From QHCA01 sp003244095 (GTDB lineage: Bacteria > Actinomycetota > Actinomycetes > Mycobacteriales > QHCA01): 16,592 nucleotides of DNA. The translations under genes and the position numbers were made by a program. Where the stretch lies: assembly GCA_038329965.1 (NCBI GenBank), contig JBBQNN010000086.1, positions 1-16,592 of the forward strand. Direction: 5' to 3'. The notes below the pieces were generated by a model that was not told where the DNA came from, did no database searches, and worked only from the letters and a program-made list of their open reading frames with translations. This document shows, piece by piece, positions 1-7,154 of this stretch (its first letter is position 1; each line of letters starts with the position of its first letter).

Positions 1-3000
1 GGCGCCCAGGCTGGATGTCACAGCTGGCCACTTTGGTCTCCTGGATGTGGACATTGGCATCGAGCTGCAACCCGAACAGGTCGTTGGCGGAGTCGCCCTG
101 CGTGAGGGCGTCCGTCCCGACGCCCCAGTGGTAGGGCAGCCCGACCTGGTGGATCACCTTGCCTCCGGCCCGCAGCGGCTTGATCCGCTCGGTGACCAGC
201 ACCCGCGCCTCGACGGCCGACCGGGCGGTGACGACCGTCGCCCAGCCGCCGTGCTCCAGCTCGCGTTCGGCGGCCAGCGCAGGGGAGACCTCGCAGAAGA
301 ACTCCGGCTGGAGTTCGGACAGGTACGACAACCAGCGGCTCATCCCGCCCGCGGTGTGGTGTTCGGTGAGGCGGTAGGTCGTGAAGACGTACGGGAAGAC
401 CTCGCTGCCGGGCGCCGGCGCCGAGGGGTTGCTGGGGTTCTCCTTGCGCCGGAACTCCTCGCGGACCGGGTTGGCCTGCTGGCCGTAGACGGGGTTGCGT
501 ACCGGCGACTCGTGCGGCTCGTAGTGAGCGGGCAACGGTCCGTCGAGCAGGCCGGTCGGCGCGTAGAGCCATGCCTTGCCGTCGGCCTGCATGACGAACG
601 GGTCGTCGCCGGCCAGCCCGTCGACACCGGAGGTGCCCGGCTCCGGCCGGTAAGTCGGTGCCTTGCCGACGGGGAAGTCCGGCACGTCGTGCCCCGTCCA
701 GCGGCCCGCGCCGTTGTCGAGGGCGGGGTCCCACCAGACGTAGGCCTTGCGGTCGCTCCACGGCCGGCCGTCGGGGTCGGCCGAGGCGCGGTTGTAGAGG
801 ATCCGCCGGTTGGCCGGCCAGGCCCAGCCCCACTCCGGCGCCACCCACGACTGCTGAGCGCCCGGCTTGCGCCGGGCCGCCTGGTTGGCGCCGCCGGCGT
901 ACACCCCGGTGTAGATCCAGCAGCCGCCGCTGGTCGAGCCGTCGTCGGCCATCTCGGTGAAGGCGGGCAGCGGCCGGCCGGCGAACTCACCGGTCAAGTA
1001 GCTGCCGTTGATCTCCCGCAACACCGCCTCGGCGTCGGGATCGTCGGGCCCGAGCAGCGGATAGTCCCAGGTCAGGGCACGGATGGGGGCGTCGCGCTCC
1101 TCCGTACCGTCCGCCAGCCTCTTCTTGATGATGTCGCCGAGCCGCCAGTAGAAGCCGAGGTCGCTGCGGGCGTCGCCGGGCGGCTCGACCGCCTTGTGGT
1201 GCCACTGCAGCATCCGCTGCGTGTTAGTGAACGTCCCGGACTTCTCGGTGTGCGCGGCAGCCGGGAAGAAGAACACCTCCGTGCCGATGCCGGCCGTCGA
1301 CAGCTCGCCGGTGGCGATCTCCGGGCCGTCCCTCCAGAACGTCGCCGACTCGATCAGCTGGAAGTCGCGGACCACCAGCCAGTCGAGCTTGGCCATGCCG
1401 AGGCGCTGCAGCCGGCCGTGCGCCGACCCGACGGCGGGGTTCTCACCGACCAGGAAGTAGCCCTCGACCTTTCCGTCGAGCATGCCGAGCACCGTGCTGT
1501 ACGTGCCGTGATCGCCGGTCAGCCGGGGCAGCCAGCCGAAGCCGAAGTCGTCGTCGGCGCGGGCCGCTTCGCCGAACCATGCCTTGAGCAGGCTGACGGC
1601 ATAGGCGCGGGCGTTGACCCAGAAGCCCTTCTGGTCGGGGGTGGTGATACCGCCGAGGTATTCGGTCAGGTCGGCCGACGACCCGGCGTTCGGCATCGGC
1701 AGGTAGCCGGGCAGCAGGTTGAACAGCGTGGGGATGTCGGTCGAGCCCTGGATGCTGGCGTGCCCACGCAGCGCCAGGATTCCGCCGCCGGGCCGCCCCA
1801 TGTTGCCCAGCAGCAGCTGGATGATCGCCGCCGCGCGGATGTACTGCGCCCCGACCGTGTGCTGCGTCCAGCCGACCGAATAGACCCAGGCGGTGGTGCG
1901 GTCGCGCCCGCTGTTCGCGGTGACCGCCTCGCACACGTCGAGGAACTCCTCCCGCGGCACGCCGCAGACCTCCTCGACCAGCGACGGCGTGTAGCGGGCG
2001 TAGTGCCGCTTGAGCAGCTGGAACACGCACCGCGGGTGCTGCATCGTCTCGTCGCGCTCCACGTCGTGCGCGCCGGATGCCGTGGTGCCGTGGCCGCCGG
2101 CATGGTCGCCGATCCGCTGCTTCTCGTCGCTGGCGTGCCCGGGCGCGTCGGGGGTGGCCTGTTCCCTCATCCCCTCGTACTGCCATGACGCCGGGTCATA
2201 GCTGCGCTTGCCCTCGTCGTAGCCGGAGAACAGCCCGTCGAGGTCCTCGGTGTCGCGGAAGTCGTCACGCACCAGGGTGGCCGCGTTGGTGTAGGCGACG
2301 ACGTACTCCCGGAAGAACGTCTCGGTCTGCAGGATGTAGTTGACGATTCCGCCGAGGAACGCGATGTCGCTGCCCGCCCGCAGCGCGACGTGCTGGTCGG
2401 CGACCGCCGACGTGCGGGTGAACCGCGGGTCGACGTGGATCACTCGGGCGCCGCGCTTCTTGGCCTCCATCACCCACTGGAATCCGACCGGGTGACACTC
2501 GGCCATGTTGGAGCCCTGGATGACGATGCAGTCAGCGTTGGCCAGGTCCTGCTGGAACGTCGTGGCACCGCCGCGACCGAACGAGGTCCCCAGACCGGGG
2601 ACCGTGGAGCTGTGTCATATGCGGGCCTGGTTCTCGATCTGGATGGCGCCCAGGGCGGTGTAGAGCTTCTTCATCAAGTAGTTCTCTTCGTTGTCCAGCG
2701 TCGCGCCGCCCAGGCTCGCGATGCCGAGCGTCCGCCGCAGCGGGTGGCCGTGGTCGTCGAGGTCCTGCCAGGTGCGGGCCCGGGTCGAGAGCACCCGGTC
2801 GGCGACCATCTCCATCGCCGTGTCGAGGTCGATCTCCTCCCACTCCGCTGTGTACGGCCGCCGGTGCAGCACGGTGGTCACCCGGCTGGGGCTGTTGACG
2901 AGCTGCTCGGAGGCCGACCCCTTGGGGCAGAGCCGGCCCCGCGAGACCGGCGAGTCGGGGTCGCCCTCGATCTGGATGACCCGCTCGCCGGAGACGAAGA

Positions 3001-3184
3001 CCTTCTGGCCACAGCCGACGGCGCAGTACGGGCAGATGCTGTCGACCACGCGGTCGGCGGTCTTCGTGCGCGGCCGCAGTTCCTTGGTACGGGCGGATTG
3101 GGCGGCCGCCCCCCTGCCGAGGGGGTCCGGGCCCGACAACTGGCGGATCACCGGCCAGCTCAGGAAGGTCTTGCGTACGTCCAC
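1..3184 (-). CDS. fdhA: Selenocysteine-containing formate dehydrogenase catalytic (alpha) subunit, 3' end cut by window edge
   Basis: Molybdenum/tungsten bis-MGD enzyme of the FdnG/FdoG family that oxidises formate to CO2. I translated it from a GTG at 3184 to position 2, about 1061 residues, open throughout except for one in-frame TGA at 2615-2617 (residue 190). The sequence around the TGA reads ENQARI-U-HSSTV, matching the family's Sec-His active site. The N-terminal 4Fe-4S cysteines are C51, C54, C58 and C86 (CPYCAVGC, then LCPKGS). Downstream are the family blocks NMGRPGGGILALRG and GSTD. The C-terminal molybdopterin-binding part ends at HIQETKVASCDIQPGR, so probably only a few tens of residues are missing. 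No twin-arginine motif is present at the N-terminus, which suggests a cytoplasmic enzyme. It starts 9 bases after the selA stop, so the two are probably cotranscribed. The iron-sulfur and any membrane partner genes would lie beyond position 1. Ignoring Sec would leave a false 189-residue protein. Confidence 0.95.
2585..2614 (-). promoter_or_regulatory. SECIS element for SelB-dependent UGA recoding
   Basis: Immediately 3' of the UGA there are 11 bases, then a perfect 7-bp stem GGUCCCC/GGGGACC closing a GGUCU loop (stem arms 2597-2603 and 2585-2591, loop 2592-2596). Counting the U of UGA as 1, this puts U17, G23 and U24 at the positions I recall as SelB determinants in E. coli fdhF, where the loop is also GGUCU. 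One difference: U17 is bulged in E. coli, but here it can pair with an A. The hairpin lies within the coding sequence, as is normal for bacterial SECIS elements. Confidence 0.88.
2615..2617 (-). other. In-frame UGA read as selenocysteine (residue 190)
   Basis: The TGA falls exactly where the FdnG/FdhF families carry the catalytic selenocysteine that ligates molybdenum, and it is followed by His. Strong formate dehydrogenase similarity continues in the same frame for about 870 codons after it. A SECIS-like hairpin follows, and selA and selD are in the same window. Confidence 0.95.
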
Positions 3185-3193
3185 CCGACCATC

Positions 3194-4495
3194 TCACCGC
3201 AGGTCGGGCCGGGCCGCCACCGCGGCGCGTGCGACGAGGTCGTCCGCCTCCGGCGGTACGGCCCGCAGGTCGAGCAGGCAGCGGCCGCGTTCCGTGCGCC
3301 CGACGACCGGTGTTTCGGCGTGGCGGAGGCTTGCGGTGAAGCTCTCCGGCAGGCTGACTGCCGCGCTGGGCAGCTCGACGCCCGGTGCCGCGCCCCCGCC
3401 GACCCGGGCCATCGAGTCGACCGCGAGGGCGTCGATGCCGTGGGCGGCCACGTGCTTGGCCAGGGCCTCGGCCCGCTGCCGGATCGCCTCGACGGGCTGG
3501 TCGAGGGCGGCGGCGGTCGGCGCCTGCGGCCCGCGCAGGGTGGCCTCCAGCGCGGCCAGCGTGAGCTTGTCGACCCTCAGCGCGCGGGCGAGCGGGTGCC
3601 GGCGGAGCCGGCCGATGATCGTCGTGCTGCCGAGCAGCAGGCCGGCTTGGGGTCCGCCGAGCAGTTTGTCGCCGCTGGCGGTCACCAGCGCTGCGCCGGC
3701 TCGCAGCATCGTGTCGGCGTCCGGCTCGTCGGGCAGCAGCGGGTGCGGGGCCAGCAGGCCGGAGCCGATGTCGGCCACCACCGGCACGCCGAGGGTGGCC
3801 AGCTCGTCGATGCCGACAGATGCGGTGAAGCCCGTGACGACGAAGTTGGACGGATGGACCTTGAGCACCAAGCCGGTGCTGTCGTCGATAGCCGCTGCAT
3901 AGTCGGCGAGTACCGTCCGGTTGGTCGTGCCGACTTCCCTGAGCAGGGCACCGGTCGACACCAGCAGGTCGGGGATCCGAAAGCCCGCACCGATCTCCAC
4001 CATCTCCCCGCGGGAGATCACGATCTCGCGCCCGTGGGCCAGCGCGGTGGCAACCAGCACCAGAGCCGCGGCGCCGTTGTTGACGACGTGCACCGCTTCG
4101 GCTGCGGGCACCGCCGAGGCCAGCGCCGCCATGGCCGTCCGGCCGCGCGGCGCCCGCTCGCCGGTCGCCACGTCGTACTCCACGTCGGTCGTGCCGGCCG
4201 CCGCGCCGAGCGCGTCGACAGCCGCCGCGGACAGCGGCGCCCGGCCGAGGTTGGTGTGCAGCAGCACGCCGGTCGCGTTGATCACCGGCCGCAGCCCGGC
4301 CGCCTGCGCGGGCAGGCCGGCCAGCGCCGCGTTCACCACCTCGTCGGGAGCCAGGTCGCCCTCACGTACCCGTCGCTGCGCCATGCGTACCGCATCCTTG
4401 ACCACCTCGCGCCCCAACCGCCGCTGCGCGTCAGCCAGCCGGGGATCGGTCAGGACCGCATCGGTCCGCGGCACCTGCCGCCGGACATCGCTCAC
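3194..4495 (-). CDS. selA: L-seryl-tRNA(Sec) selenium transferase (selenocysteine synthase)
   Basis: PLP enzyme that converts seryl-tRNA(Sec) to selenocysteinyl-tRNA(Sec) using selenophosphate. It has 433 residues, slightly shorter than the E. coli protein. The family blocks VINATGVLLHTNLGRAPLS (about 71-89), REVGTTNRT (186-194), VHPSNFVVTGFT (213-224) and DIGSGLL (242-248) are present. The PLP-binding lysine is expected at K277 in SGDKLLGGPQAG. The start is GTG at 4495. No Shine-Dalgarno is visible, but a TAGCCT element ends 6 bases upstream, so a leaderless message is likely. The stop is 9 bases before the formate dehydrogenase start, which links Sec synthesis to its main client protein. 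A VOC gene lies 67 bases upstream on the same strand. selB, often nearby in other genomes, is not in the window. Confidence 0.96.
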   Translation of the reverse strand: MSDVRRQVPRTDAVLTDPRLADAQRRLGREVVKDAVRMAQRRVREGDLAPDEVVNAALAGLPAQAAGLRPVINATGVLLHTNLGRAPLSAAAVDALGAAAGTTDVEYDVATGERAPRGRTAMAALASAVPAAEAVHVVNNGAAALVLVATALAHGREIVISRGEMVEIGAGFRIPDLLVSTGALLREVGTTNRTVLADYAAAIDDSTGLVLKVHPSNFVVTGFTASVGIDELATLGVPVVADIGSGLLAPHPLLPDEPDADTMLRAGAALVTASGDKLLGGPQAGLLLGSTTIIGRLRRHPLARALRVDKLTLAALEATLRGPQAPTAAALDQPVEAIRQRAEALAKHVAAHGIDALAVDSMARVGGGAAPGVELPSAAVSLPESFTASLRHAETPVVGRTERGRCLLDLRAVPPEADDLVARAAVAARPDLR

Positions 4496-4501
4496 ACTGC
4501 G

Positions 4502-4507
4502 AGGCTA
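4502..4507 (-). promoter_or_regulatory. Candidate -10 element for leaderless selA transcription
   Basis: TAGCCT on the minus strand fits the actinomycete TANNNT -10 pattern. It lies 6 bases before the selA GTG, the usual distance when the start codon is also the first transcribed base. No Shine-Dalgarno precedes the GTG. A clear -35 is not visible. Confidence 0.4.
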
Positions 4508-4562
4508 CGACCAGGCGGCGGGTGGCACTGCGCCGTTGACGCTCGACCGGCTGTTTCCAGGC

Positions 4563-4928
4563 TCAGTCCAGTTGGAGTACGGACAGGATGTTGCCGGCCG
4601 GGTCCTTGAACCACGCGATCAGCGGGCCGCCCCTGCGGTTGATGCCCTTGTCGTCGACCCAGTCGTTCTTGTCGAAGTGGACGCCCCGGGCGGTGAGCTC
4701 GTCGACGGCGGCCTCGATGTCGGCGACGGGGAAGTTGAGGATCGTGAACGTCGCCGGCGTGTGGTCGGGCTTGGGATAGATCAGCGCCTCGCGGTCGCCG
4801 GCGATGTGCAGGGTGAGCATGCCGTTGGCCGCGGAGACGTCGAGGCCGAGTGTCTCGTTGTAGAACGCCTTGGCCTTCGGGATGTCGTCCACGGAGAACC
4901 CGCTGAATGCCTTGCTGTTTTCGAGCAT
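4563..4928 (-). CDS. VOC (glyoxalase/bleomycin-resistance fold) family protein
   Basis: Single-domain vicinal oxygen chelate protein of 121 residues. Two beta-alpha-beta-beta-beta halves are apparent: residues ~5-55 start at AFSGFSVDDIPKAKAFY, and ~62-121 start at FTILNFPVADIEAAVDEL. It ends with the typical FKDPAGNILSVLQ strand. Members include metal-dependent lyases, dioxygenases and drug-binding proteins. The sequence alone does not identify a substrate. The ATG at 4928 is preceded by GAGGAA (4935-4940) at 6 bases, a good Shine-Dalgarno. The gene is upstream of selA on the same strand with a 67-base gap, so read-through into selA is possible. It is divergent from a second VOC gene 224 bases away. 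Confidence 0.88.
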   Translation of the reverse strand: MLENSKAFSGFSVDDIPKAKAFYNETLGLDVSAANGMLTLHIAGDREALIYPKPDHTPATFTILNFPVADIEAAVDELTARGVHFDKNDWVDDKGINRRGGPLIAWFKDPAGNILSVLQLD

Positions 4929-5152
4929 GGTCGATTCCTCATCTCTCAGGTTGATCGGTCAGGTCGAGTGGTGACCCCGCAGGGTCCGGCCCTCACCGTG
5001 ACAGACCCGACCGGGCCGGGAGACTCATCGCGGTCCCTCCATCCTGCGCCGGTTCGACCGCCCGCCGGCCCAAATCCGCTGGGCGGCGCTCTGCGGATGT
5101 GGCAGCGTGGGCGGGTCTCCGGCATGCCGGGCCCCCGGACGAGAGGTAGCGC
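4929..5152. other. 224-bp divergent intergenic region between two VOC genes
   Basis: This region must hold promoters for both VOC genes. Ribosome binding sites are visible at each end (4935-4940 minus, 5141-5146 plus). A short inverted repeat, GACCC-CGCA-GGGTC, lies at 4973-4986 and could be an operator, though a 5-bp arm is weak evidence. No convincing -35/-10 pair, RNA gene or small coding frame was found. A GGTTCGA string at 5051-5057 resembles a tRNA T-loop but has no supporting tRNA arms. Confidence 0.4.
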
Positions 5153-5539
5153 ATGACAGTACGAATCAGGACCGTTACGTTCGACTGCGCCGACCCCTTC
5201 GCGCTGGCGGCGTTCTGGACGCAGGTGACCGGGTTCGGCGAGGACCCGGACAACGGCAACGACCCCAGCGACGACGAGGCCCTGCTGGTCGGCTCGGGCG
5301 GGGCGCCGGCGCTGCTGTTCATCCAGGTGCCGGAGGCCAAGACCGTCAAGAACCGCGTCCACCTGGACCTGGAGCCCACCGATCGAACCCGGGACGAGGA
5401 GGTCGAGCGCCTGCTGACACTCGGCGCGACGTTGGTGGCCGACTTTCGCGGGCCGGACGGCAGGGGATTCGTCGTGCTGGCCGACCCAGAGGGCAACGAG
5501 CTGTGCATCGAGCGCAGCGAGGCCGAGCGCGGCGGGTAG
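5153..5539 (+). CDS. VOC family (glyoxalase_6-like) protein
   Basis: A 128-residue VOC-fold protein, clearly different from the neighbouring VOC gene. It opens with RTVTFDCADPFALAAFWTQVTGF (about 6-28) and has the HLDLEPTD strand (about 70-77). It ends with VLADPEGNELCIE (about 111-123), the usual C-terminal signature of glyoxalase-like proteins common in actinomycetes. The substrate is unknown. The ATG at 5153 is preceded by GAGAGG at 5141-5146, a good spacing. It converges with the sortase gene, with only 5 bases between the two stop codons. Confidence 0.9.
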   Translation: MTVRIRTVTFDCADPFALAAFWTQVTGFGEDPDNGNDPSDDEALLVGSGGAPALLFIQVPEAKTVKNRVHLDLEPTDRTRDEEVERLLTLGATLVADFRGPDGRGFVVLADPEGNELCIERSEAERGG

Positions 5540-5544
5540 CCGGG

Positions 5545-7047
5545 TCAGCTGACGAGCACGGCGTAGACGATCACGTTGTCGCTGTAGTTGCGCGTCACCG
5601 CGTCGAAGCTGCCACCACAGGTGACCAGCGCGAGCTGCGGCGGCCCGGAGGTGCGGAACAGGTCCTGCCGGGGAAGTGCCGACTTCACCACCTCACGCCG
5701 GCCGATCAGGCGGAAGGCGAGCACCGAGCCGTCTCCCCGGCGGATCCGGACGATGTCACCGGCCCGCAGGCTCTTCAAGTTGGTGAAGGGGCCACGGCTG
5801 CCGTTGAAGGACACGTGCGCGGCGAGGACGGCCGTCCCGCTGGCCTCTCCCGGCATCGAGCCGCTGCCCCACCAGGCCACGGTCCGCGCGTTCTTCGGCA
5901 GGTCCAGGCCGCGCGTGACCGGGTCGGTCGTGACGGCCTGTACGGGGGAGAAGCCGGGATAGCCGGGGACCTGTACCGCTACCGGCCGCAGGGCAGCCTC
6001 GGCCCGAGCCGCTGCCAGTGTGGCCGGGCGCGATCCGAGCAGGCCGGTGGCCGGCGGCGCCGCGCTCGGTGTCGCCGCGGACACACCGGCGTCCCCGACG
6101 GTGACGGGGCCTTGGCTGGAACATCCACAGAGGAGGACCAGCGCCGAGGCGACGGCCGCGGCGGCGCGCCGGGACGTCAGGTGATCACGAGGGGGCGGCA
6201 CCCCGTCATCCGGGTCCAGGGACCAGGATCGCCGGCGCCCCACCCGGGCGCAGGCGGTTGCCACGACCAGGACGGCGAGTGCGGCGAGAATGATCGCCCC
6301 CCGGCCCGGGCCGTCGTGCCCGGGCGGCCCGACGCCGGTCTGGACCGTCTGCGGTGCGGTGTCAGCCGCCGGGCGCAGCGACTGGGTGACCCAGCCGAGG
6401 CTGTTGTCCTTGGCCGACCCGATCAGATAGAGCACCATCGTGCGGCCGGCCAGGGCCGTGACCCGCTGGCTGGGCAGCAGCGGGCTGGTGCCGGAGGTCG
6501 GCAGCACGGTGATCGCGTGCGAGCCAGGAGCGGTGCTGGCGACCTTCTGCTGCGGCGCCTCCAGGCCGGCGGCCAGCTCCGACGAGTCCAGCGTGACGCG
6601 TACGGGAGGCGCCGCGGCAATGTCCCGTACGGCGACCATGGTCGTCCCGGTGCGCGCCTGCGCCAGGTGGTCGTTGAACGCGGTGATCTGGGGCGTGCCC
6701 AGGGCGTCGAGGCCGACGCCGAGGGTGAGCCGGGCACCGGCGGGCACCGGGATGGTCTTGTCGAGGACCGGCTTGGCATTGGCGGCCAATCCGGTCGGCC
6801 AGATCTGCACGCGGTGCGGGCCGGCGGTCAGGGTGAGCGGGTCGGTGATCCGTTCGGGCGCGAACCCGTTGAGGACCAGCCGGCCGTCGACCCGGACGTC
6901 GGCAACCAGGCCGCGTACCCCGTGCACCACGGTGACCTGAGCCGGCGCTGCCACCGCCGCCGACGCCGCTGCGGGTGCGATCGGGGTGAGCACGGCGCTG
7001 AGCCCGAGCACTGTCACGAGGCGCAGGCCGCGCATCAGGATCTTCAT
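5545..7047 (-). CDS. DUF4397 domain plus class E/F-type sortase in one membrane polypeptide
   Basis: 500 residues from ATG 7047. Residues 1-30 form a signal peptide ending near AAASAAVA. Residues 36-230 are a DUF4397-like extracellular domain (QVTVVHGVRG, VLNGFAPERITDP). Residues 251-267 are a membrane segment followed by the basic stretch RVGRRR. Residues 294-310 are a second hydrophobic segment ending LLCGCSS, resembling a lipoprotein signal with C309. Residues 345-500 are a complete sortase, with His411 (VLAAHVSF), Cys477 (LALVTCGGS) and Arg486 (TRNYSDNVIVYA). The charge pattern predicts both domains outside and a short cytoplasmic loop. Sortases are cysteine transpeptidases that attach or process surface proteins. 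An internal GTG at 6201 could start a separate sortase, but no stop or strong ribosome site separates the two. It is divergent from the vWA-GNAT gene. The ATG at 7047 is chosen because it gives a proper signal peptide; its Shine-Dalgarno is weak. Confidence 0.85.
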   Translation of the reverse strand: MKILMRGLRLVTVLGLSAVLTPIAPAAASAAVAAPAQVTVVHGVRGLVADVRVDGRLVLNGFAPERITDPLTLTAGPHRVQIWPTGLAANAKPVLDKTIPVPAGARLTLGVGLDALGTPQITAFNDHLAQARTGTTMVAVRDIAAAPPVRVTLDSSELAAGLEAPQQKVASTAPGSHAITVLPTSGTSPLLPSQRVTALAGRTMVLYLIGSAKDNSLGWVTQSLRPAADTAPQTVQTGVGPPGHDGPGRGAIILAALAVLVVATACARVGRRRSWSLDPDDGVPPPRDHLTSRRAAAAVASALVLLCGCSSQGPVTVGDAGVSAATPSAAPPATGLLGSRPATLAAARAEAALRPVAVQVPGYPGFSPVQAVTTDPVTRGLDLPKNARTVAWWGSGSMPGEASGTAVLAAHVSFNGSRGPFTNLKSLRAGDIVRIRRGDGSVLAFRLIGRREVVKSALPRQDLFRTSGPPQLALVTCGGSFDAVTRNYSDNVIVYAVLVS

Positions 7048-7103
7048 TTCTGCCCGTCTTCCGTCCGGGTGCGGATCACGCAAAACGGATAGCATGCGGA
7101 CAC

Positions 7104-7132
7104 AGCGTAAGAAGGACCGATGGATGAGGCAA
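7104..7132 (-). promoter_or_regulatory. Candidate promoter of the DUF4397-sortase gene
   Basis: On the minus strand, TTGCCT (7127-7132) and TACGCT (7104-7109) are separated by exactly 17 bases. This fits a housekeeping-type promoter and predicts a 5' leader of about 50 bases before the ATG at 7047. It lies within the 107-bp interval shared with the divergent vWA-GNAT gene. Confidence 0.4.
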
Positions 7133-7154
7133 TAGCCGTTACCGGGATTCACCG

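Noticed and set aside
47..2188. A 713-codon plus-strand open frame antisense to formate dehydrogenase
   Set aside because: It is a GC-rich shadow. The opposite strand encodes clear FdnG-family protein, and this frame has Arg/Gly/Ala-rich composition without domains.
2615..2617. TGA as a nonsense mutation or sequencing error
   Set aside because: It sits at the catalytic Sec position, is followed by a SECIS hairpin at canonical spacing, and Sec genes are nearby.
2390..4609. A 739-codon plus-strand open frame antisense to fdhA and selA
   Set aside because: Shadow frame. It has no ribosome site or recognisable motif, and the minus strand holds selA.
5041..5110. Possible tRNA (GGTTCGA T-loop-like string), including Sec tRNA
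   Set aside because: The T-stem does not pair, and no UCA anticodon arm or long acceptor stem could be formed. selC was not found in the window.
6489..6504. LPTSG in the DUF4397 domain as a sortase sorting signal
   Set aside because: It is internal, not followed directly by a hydrophobic segment and basic tail, and its order differs from LPxTG.
7047..7152. Longer start for the sortase protein at 7152
   Set aside because: It would add about 35 residues ahead of a clear signal peptide and cover the divergent promoter interval.
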